From: Microcaldota archaeon
Lineage (GTDB): Archaea; Micrarchaeota; Micrarchaeia; Norongarragalinales; SBBD01
Reading direction: 5' to 3'
NCBI GenBank assembly: GCA_018819225.1
Contig: JAHJQN010000008.1
Coordinates: 62,001 to 126,000, forward strand
DNA: 64,000 nt
Below, piece by piece: positions 59,189-64,000 of the stretch (position 1 is its first letter; the number at the start of each line of letters is the position of its first letter). The notes beneath the pieces were generated by a model. It was not told the DNA's origin, searched no databases, and saw nothing but the letters and a program-made list of their open reading frames with translations. The translations under genes and the position numbers were made by a program.

Positions 59189-60007
59189 ATGAACCGAAAC
59201 GAGATGCTGCAAAAAGCCAAGAAAAAAGTGCAAGCGGATTTATCGCGAAAAGATTTACCCGTTATTCAAGCCGTACGCACGCTCGACGATATCGACTCCG
59301 CTAAAAGCCTGTTGTTTGAACGCCTCAACGAATGGTTCAAACTCAATTTTCCGGATCTCGAAATCCAAAACGAGGAAACGTATTGTAAAGTGGTGGCGGA
59401 GTTCGGCGCCCGAGAAGAATTTGATCTCCTCAAACTGCAGGAAATGGTGGGCGTTAAACGGGCCATCCATTTAATGGAAAAAGCGGAGGCGAGTTACGGG
59501 GCCTCGTTTGATTTACAGGATCGAAAGGCCGTAAAAGCCCTTGCGAGGCGCGTGCTCGGATTATATGAAACGCGAACCGAACTGGAAACGTACATTTCTT
59601 TTGAAGCCGAACGCCTCATGAAAAACATTGCCTACCTCACCGATCCGTTGTTTTCAGCGCGTTTGCTGGCCACCGCTGGAAGCCTGCAGCGCCTTGCGAA
59701 AATGCCGGGAAGCACGATTCAAGTCATCGGAGCCGAGAAAGCCTTGTTCAGGCACTTGCGGAAAGGCAGCCGGCCGCCCAAGCACGGCGTGTTGTTTCAA
59801 ACCGCGTTAATCAGTACGGCACCCCCTGATAAACGAGGCACGTTTGCACGCATTCTCGCATCCAAAATCGCGATCGCAGCCAAAGCGGACTATTATTCCA
59901 AAAACTTTATTGCTCCGCAACTGAAAGAAAAAATGGATGAACGCATCAAAGAAGCGCGTTCCCATCGAAGCAAACCCAAGCCAACGTATCGATCGCAACG
60001 ATTCTAG
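59189..60007 (+). CDS. Nop5/Nop56-family C/D-box sRNP protein, short N-terminus
   Basis: Nop domain: GSTIQVIGAEKALFRHLRKGSRPPKHGVLFQTALISTAPPDKRGTFARILASKIAIAAKADYYS. Confidence 0.9.
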   Translation: MNRNEMLQKAKKKVQADLSRKDLPVIQAVRTLDDIDSAKSLLFERLNEWFKLNFPDLEIQNEETYCKVVAEFGAREEFDLLKLQEMVGVKRAIHLMEKAEASYGASFDLQDRKAVKALARRVLGLYETRTELETYISFEAERLMKNIAYLTDPLFSARLLATAGSLQRLAKMPGSTIQVIGAEKALFRHLRKGSRPPKHGVLFQTALISTAPPDKRGTFARILASKIAIAAKADYYSKNFIAPQLKEKMDERIKEARSHRSKPKPTYRSQRF

Positions 60008-60426
60008 ACATCGCTCATGCGCTGGCCTTTCAGGACGGAGGCTTGCGCAGCCGCCTCCAAACGACCCGCATTTCGTGCGTGCCGGCGCGCCTGGCGCATC
60101 TTATTCTCCACGTGATGATACGCTTTCAGCGCAGCCGCCAATGCATCGCGTTCATGCGAATTCTTTGGCCGAAATCGCGAGGTCATCTTGTATTTTTCCC
60201 GCAGAGTCAACGATCTTGGAGGGAAAAAAAGGCGGCAGCCGAATGATGCACTCAAACGCTTGGCCAACTTGGAAGGCGGATGCGTATCGCTCGCAATCAG
60301 GATCGGATCAAAATCCGCCATCCACTTCATGAATGATTCGCGGCGCACGTTTCGTTTGCTCCGAAGCGCCTGCAACCGGCCGTCAAAATCGAGTACGGCG
60401 AACGCGACCGTTGCGCCAGCATCCAC
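60004..60426 (-). CDS. short DUF460-like (RNase H-fold) protein
   Basis: VDAGATVAFAVLDFDGRLQALRSKRN..., PILIASDTHPPSKLAKRLSASFGCRLFFPPRSLTLREK; start codon unclear. Confidence 0.65.
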   Translation of the reverse strand: MDAGATVAFAVLDFDGRLQALRSKRNVRRESFMKWMADFDPILIASDTHPPSKLAKRLSASFGCRLFFPPRSLTLREKYKMTSRFRPKNSHERDALAAALKAYHHVENKMRQARRHARNAGRLEAAAQASVLKGQRMSDV

Positions 60427-60492
60427 TCCAACAATAATGAGGCATCCCCCTCTTACTCAACAGATTGAACGCCCATAGAAAAAGGTATGCTT

Positions 60493-61062
60493 TTACGCAA
60501 AAACCGCGTAAATGGATATGAAATTGAACAGGGCATGCGACAGGATGCAAGGATACAAATTCCGCTCGTTCAAAACGTATGTCCCCAATAAAAGAGCGAT
60601 CCCGAACGCTCCGAACACTTCCACGACCGAACCATAAACCGCGTGAAGCATTCCAAACACCGCCGCAGAAAATAGAACGCCCACTTTTCCCTGCAAATAA
60701 CCTCGAAAAAATACTTCTTCTGCCACCGGAGAGAGCGTAACCGCAATCAAAAGCACGAAGAAAGGTTGAGTTTTAAGCAACGATTCAATGCGATGCAAGT
60801 CTCCGTATCCCACCAAATAAAACAGGAAGGATAAAACGAACGAGATCACCAATAGCGCCAACAGCAAAATGAAGGCGTGGACGAGCATCCGACGCATCAT
60901 GAGAGGGTTCTTCCAATACGAAGGATCCAAATGAATGGCGCGCAACGACGCGTTAATTCGCCGACCCTCCAAAGAGAGCGCCCCGAACGTCGCTAAAAGG
61001 AAAAAAAGGGCCGGGCCAGCGGCCTCCAGAAAACGCGGGAAAGAAAAGAAAAAAAAGTCCAT
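60493..61062 (-). CDS. CPBP-family intramembrane metalloprotease
   Basis: SPVAEEVFFRGYLQGKV and second motif ILSHALFNF. Confidence 0.9.
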   Translation of the reverse strand: MDFFFFSFPRFLEAAGPALFFLLATFGALSLEGRRINASLRAIHLDPSYWKNPLMMRRMLVHAFILLLALLVISFVLSFLFYLVGYGDLHRIESLLKTQPFFVLLIAVTLSPVAEEVFFRGYLQGKVGVLFSAAVFGMLHAVYGSVVEVFGAFGIALLLGTYVLNERNLYPCILSHALFNFISIYAVFA

Positions 61063-61065
61063 AGG

Positions 61066-62394
61066 TTACTCGGCCAGCAAGACGCGGACTCCAGCCGGCG
61101 TACGCGACAAGTTGCCCGCGCGAATTCCGACGGCATAACCCACTTTCTTCTGCTCAGCCAAATCCACGAGGCGTTGAGTCACGATGCCATCCAGAATCAC
61201 CGCCGAGATGTCCGTCGCGCCCGTTAAAGCGGTCATGATTTCTCGGATCGGCACTTCCTGCATGATCGTCTGGTTTTTGTCCAGAAAACGCGCTTTCAGC
61301 GTGCCCTCCAATTCCTTCAACTGGCCCCGAAGGGCTTGTTCCTTGGCCGCATCTTCAGGAGACACGACTGGCGCCACCGCACGTGCAGGTGCCGGTTCCG
61401 AAGTAGGCTCGTGCGGCTCGGGAGTTGCGCTTCGCTCGGATACATCCCGAGGAGTATACTCGCCTCTTCGTTGGCTGCGGTCTCCACGATCCCTGCGGTA
61501 TCCGCCGCGGTCACGCTCAAAACGACCGCGGGAACGCGGATCGCGATCCATGCCCTGGAATAAGGTGTCTGCCTGATCCGCTGGAACCTTGCGACGCAAA
61601 GCCATAATCATTTCCTTTCGCGTCAGCTCCTCCACTTCCTTTCCAGTAGGAGCCCGCGAAACAAAATCGATATCCGTGGCATGCTGGAGTTCGCGGAGAA
61701 TGATTTCTCCACCGCGGTCCCCATCCAAGAACACCGTTGATTCCTTCGAGCGCGCGAGATCCGCGATCGTTTGTCCCACGTTCGCTCCACCAATACCGAC
61801 GACATTCTTAATGCCGTTCTTGAGGAGATTGATGACGTCGGCGCGTCCTTCGACGATAATGATACTGTCGCTGCGCTCCAAGTCCGGACCGCACGGCAGC
61901 TTATCCGCTCCAAACGACTGCACTTCAGCGATTTTCACTTCCGAACGCACGAGGTCGGCCAATTCCTTACTCTCAGGAATTTCATCCACCACGATGTTGC
62001 GCAACAGGTTCTTCGCCCGATCCAACAAGATCTTGCGCTTCAAATTCCTCGTGTCCTCCACGCGTTCCACGTTAATCCGAGCCTCACACGGACCCACGCG
62101 GTCCACGATCTCCAAACTCGCGGCTAAAATCGCGGTTTCCACCATGTCCAGACTCGACGGAATCAAGATGTTACCGAAACTTCGACCGTTTCGTACATTG
62201 AGATTTACTTCAATGCGCCCAATGCGGCCGTTCTTCTGAAGCTCGCGGAGGTCCAACTCGTCTCCCAAAAGTCCTTCGGTCTGGCCAAAAACGGCTCCCA
62301 CGATGTCGGGCTTGTCGATGATACCATCAATCTCGAAATTGGCTTTCACTAAGTATTTTACCGTATCAATGTACGTCTTTCCCATTTGATTCAC
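61066..62394 (-). CDS. dnaG: archaeal DnaG-like primase
   Basis: TOPRIM IIVEGRADVINLLKNGIKNVVGIGGANV, FLDGDRGG. Confidence 0.94.
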   Translation of the reverse strand: MNQMGKTYIDTVKYLVKANFEIDGIIDKPDIVGAVFGQTEGLLGDELDLRELQKNGRIGRIEVNLNVRNGRSFGNILIPSSLDMVETAILAASLEIVDRVGPCEARINVERVEDTRNLKRKILLDRAKNLLRNIVVDEIPESKELADLVRSEVKIAEVQSFGADKLPCGPDLERSDSIIIVEGRADVINLLKNGIKNVVGIGGANVGQTIADLARSKESTVFLDGDRGGEIILRELQHATDIDFVSRAPTGKEVEELTRKEMIMALRRKVPADQADTLFQGMDRDPRSRGRFERDRGGYRRDRGDRSQRRGEYTPRDVSERSATPEPHEPTSEPAPARAVAPVVSPEDAAKEQALRGQLKELEGTLKARFLDKNQTIMQEVPIREIMTALTGATDISAVILDGIVTQRLVDLAEQKKVGYAVGIRAGNLSRTPAGVRVLLAE

Positions 62395-62454
62395 CTTGCG
62401 ATGGAAGACGCACCTGCCGATTGACTAAAGAATTCGATCCGAATTTTGGGCCCC

Positions 62455-62516
62455 GTGCACTGTTGACTATGCAGTCATTTCTCTGCTAAGCAGAGATGGG
62501 CAAGCCATCCGTGCAC
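62455..62516 (-). ncRNA. cloverleaf-like structured element upstream of dnaG
   Basis: Outer GTGCAC/GTGCAC stem enclosing TGACT-ATGC-AGTCA, TCTCTGC-TAA-GCAGAGA and a weaker ATGG/CCAT hairpin. Confidence 0.4.
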
Positions 62517-62567
62517 AAAGGCATTCCGATATCACACCCAAATGAACATGAACGAATTCTTTTACGT

Positions 62568-62993
62568 TTAACGCAGGTGTCCTTCCACTTTTTCTGCGAT
62601 CAGGTCATACAACGAAGGAGAAATTTTGACGATGTCCTTGTCGGATAAGATGCCTACGATCTTCCCTTTCCGGAAGACGACCAGGCGCCTTAAATCCTCG
62701 TTTCCCATGAGCTTTGCCGCGTCACTGATATCGGAATCGGGTTCGACCCCGACCAGCGGCTTGCTCATGACTTCCCGAATAAGGCAATCCGTTCCCTTGC
62801 CAATGGCAAGACAGCGTTCAACCAAATCCGTGTGAGTCACGATGCCCGAAATGCTTCCGTGGCCGGATGCCACGAGCACGCTGCCCACGTGATGTTTTTT
62901 CATCAACTTGGCGGCTTCCAACACGTTTTGTTGCTCGCCAATGGTGATTAGACTCGTCTTCATGACGTCTCCAACTTTAATGCCTGTATCCAT
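62568..62993 (-). CDS. CBS-domain pair protein
   Basis: Two CBS repeats (VGDVMKTSLITIGEQQNVLEAAKLMKKHHVGSVLV; IREVMSKPLVGVEPDSDISDAAKLMG). Confidence 0.9.
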   Translation of the reverse strand: MDTGIKVGDVMKTSLITIGEQQNVLEAAKLMKKHHVGSVLVASGHGSISGIVTHTDLVERCLAIGKGTDCLIREVMSKPLVGVEPDSDISDAAKLMGNEDLRRLVVFRKGKIVGILSDKDIVKISPSLYDLIAEKVEGHLR

Positions 62994-63072
62994 GACAAAA
63001 GAGTTGTGCGCGCTCGATTTTATTAAGCTTTCGCGGTTCTTCAAGCCGTAGTACGACAAAACGCGAATAGGC

Positions 63073-63729
63073 TTAGGGCTGGGATGAATGCCTCTTGGGA
63101 TTCCGCTTCCCCCACATCACGATCAAAGCATGAAATTCATTGAATAGTTTTTCATCGCGAGGCAAACGGCATTCGAAACAGTGCTTCAGCTCCACATACT
63201 GTTTTCGTCCAGGAGGTTCCCGTAAAACAAATAGTTGGAACGCTTCGTTGAAGCGAAAGGTATATGCGTCGATCACAAATGAAGGCTTGTTTCCAGCGTA
63301 CAAGAGCATGGAATCCGCGGTTTCCGGGCCAATGCCGTGCAATGAGAGCAATTCGTCTCGGCAGGAATCCAGAGACTGATCCATCAACTTCCCAACGTCT
63401 CCATGGTAACGCGTTTCAACGTATTGGCAGAATTTCTTCAAGCGAATCGCTTTCTGCCTGTAATAACCGGATGCGCGAATCAACGGTTCCAACTCGCTCA
63501 GCGGAATGGACGCTAATGAGCGGCACGATAATTTTCCGTGTTTTTTTAATTGGGCGATCGCGTTTTCCACATTTTTCCAAGACGTATTTTGCGTCAGAAT
63601 CGCGCCCACGCACACCTCGAAAGAAGATTCAGCAGGCCACCAATGTTGCGGTCCGTACTCGCTCAGCAGCATGCGATAGACCGAAAAAAGACGGCGGGAA
63701 GCATTCGAAACGTTTTTTCGTTGAGGCAT
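63073..63729 (-). CDS. endonuclease III-like HhH-GPD DNA glycosylase
   Basis: VGAILTQNTSWKNVENAI, LLSLHGIGPETADSMLLYAGNKPSFVIDAYTFR; no obvious FeS Cys cluster. Confidence 0.88.
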   Translation of the reverse strand: MPQRKNVSNASRRLFSVYRMLLSEYGPQHWWPAESSFEVCVGAILTQNTSWKNVENAIAQLKKHGKLSCRSLASIPLSELEPLIRASGYYRQKAIRLKKFCQYVETRYHGDVGKLMDQSLDSCRDELLSLHGIGPETADSMLLYAGNKPSFVIDAYTFRFNEAFQLFVLREPPGRKQYVELKHCFECRLPRDEKLFNEFHALIVMWGKRNPKRHSSQP

Positions 63730-63796
63730 ACCCTTAATAATCACTTATTCCTTTAAACATTGCTAATTCTTTACGTTTTCAGGAGAGTGGAAACCT

Positions 63797-64000
63797 ATGA
63801 TCATCGTACTCGACTTCGGTGGACAATACGCGCACCTCATCGCCCGCAGAATCAAAGACCTGGGAACCCAAGCCGCGATTCTACCCTATCATGCATCCGT
63901 CGATGAAATTCGAAAGCACGAACCCCTGGGCATCGTCTTGTCAGGCGCTCCCGCAGCCATCACCGAAAAAGATGCGATTCGACCCGACATGAAGATCATG
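63797..64000 (+). CDS. guaA: GMP synthase glutamine amidotransferase subunit, partial
   Basis: MIIVLDFGGQYAHLIARRIKDLGTQAAILPYHAS...LGIVLSGAPAA, truncated by window end. Confidence 0.9.
   Translation, partial: MIIVLDFGGQYAHLIARRIKDLGTQAAILPYHASVDEIRKHEPLGIVLSGAPAAITEKDAIRPDMKIM

Noticed and set aside
61589-62239. 216-aa plus ORF
   Set aside because: Antisense to dnaG, Ser/Arg-rich shadow ORF with no motif.
62455-62516. Cloverleaf called as a tRNA
   Set aside because: No T-loop consensus, third arm is weak and the putative anticodon loop lacks U33; kept only as a structured element.

Overview
The window is about 64 kb of gene-dense archaeal chromosome. Support comes from eS1, uS15, uL16/L10e, aEF1-beta, archaeal-type DnaG, RPA, Nop5-like protein, SmAP/LSm, CDP-archaeol synthase, CTP-type riboflavin kinase with HTH, S2P protease and DUF63/DUF99/DUF5654. 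Gene style and many small orphan membrane proteins suggest a DPANN-like lineage; that placement is inference only. I saw no rRNA, CRISPR array, transposase or prophage. Main points of interest: (1) a five-gene operon of small one- or two-TM proteins (12874-14852), containing two apparent paralogue pairs and one PrgI-like tail-anchored protein, which may be a VirB3/PrgI (T4SS/conjugation)-like membrane module; (2) a tRNA-Ala(GGC) whose T-loop is interrupted by a 36-nt hairpin intron that fits a bulge-helix-bulge at position 59/60, next to tRNA-Val(GAC) and a 42-bp direct repeat carrying the tRNA-Val 3' end; (3) a pseudoknot-like structured leader at 873-995; (4) a cloverleaf-like element upstream of dnaG (62455-62516); (5) a frame-broken gene containing three overlapping palindromes (15624-15773); (6) an RNase P RNA gene at 57655-57954. 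All family names come from reading motifs by eye; no database search was run.
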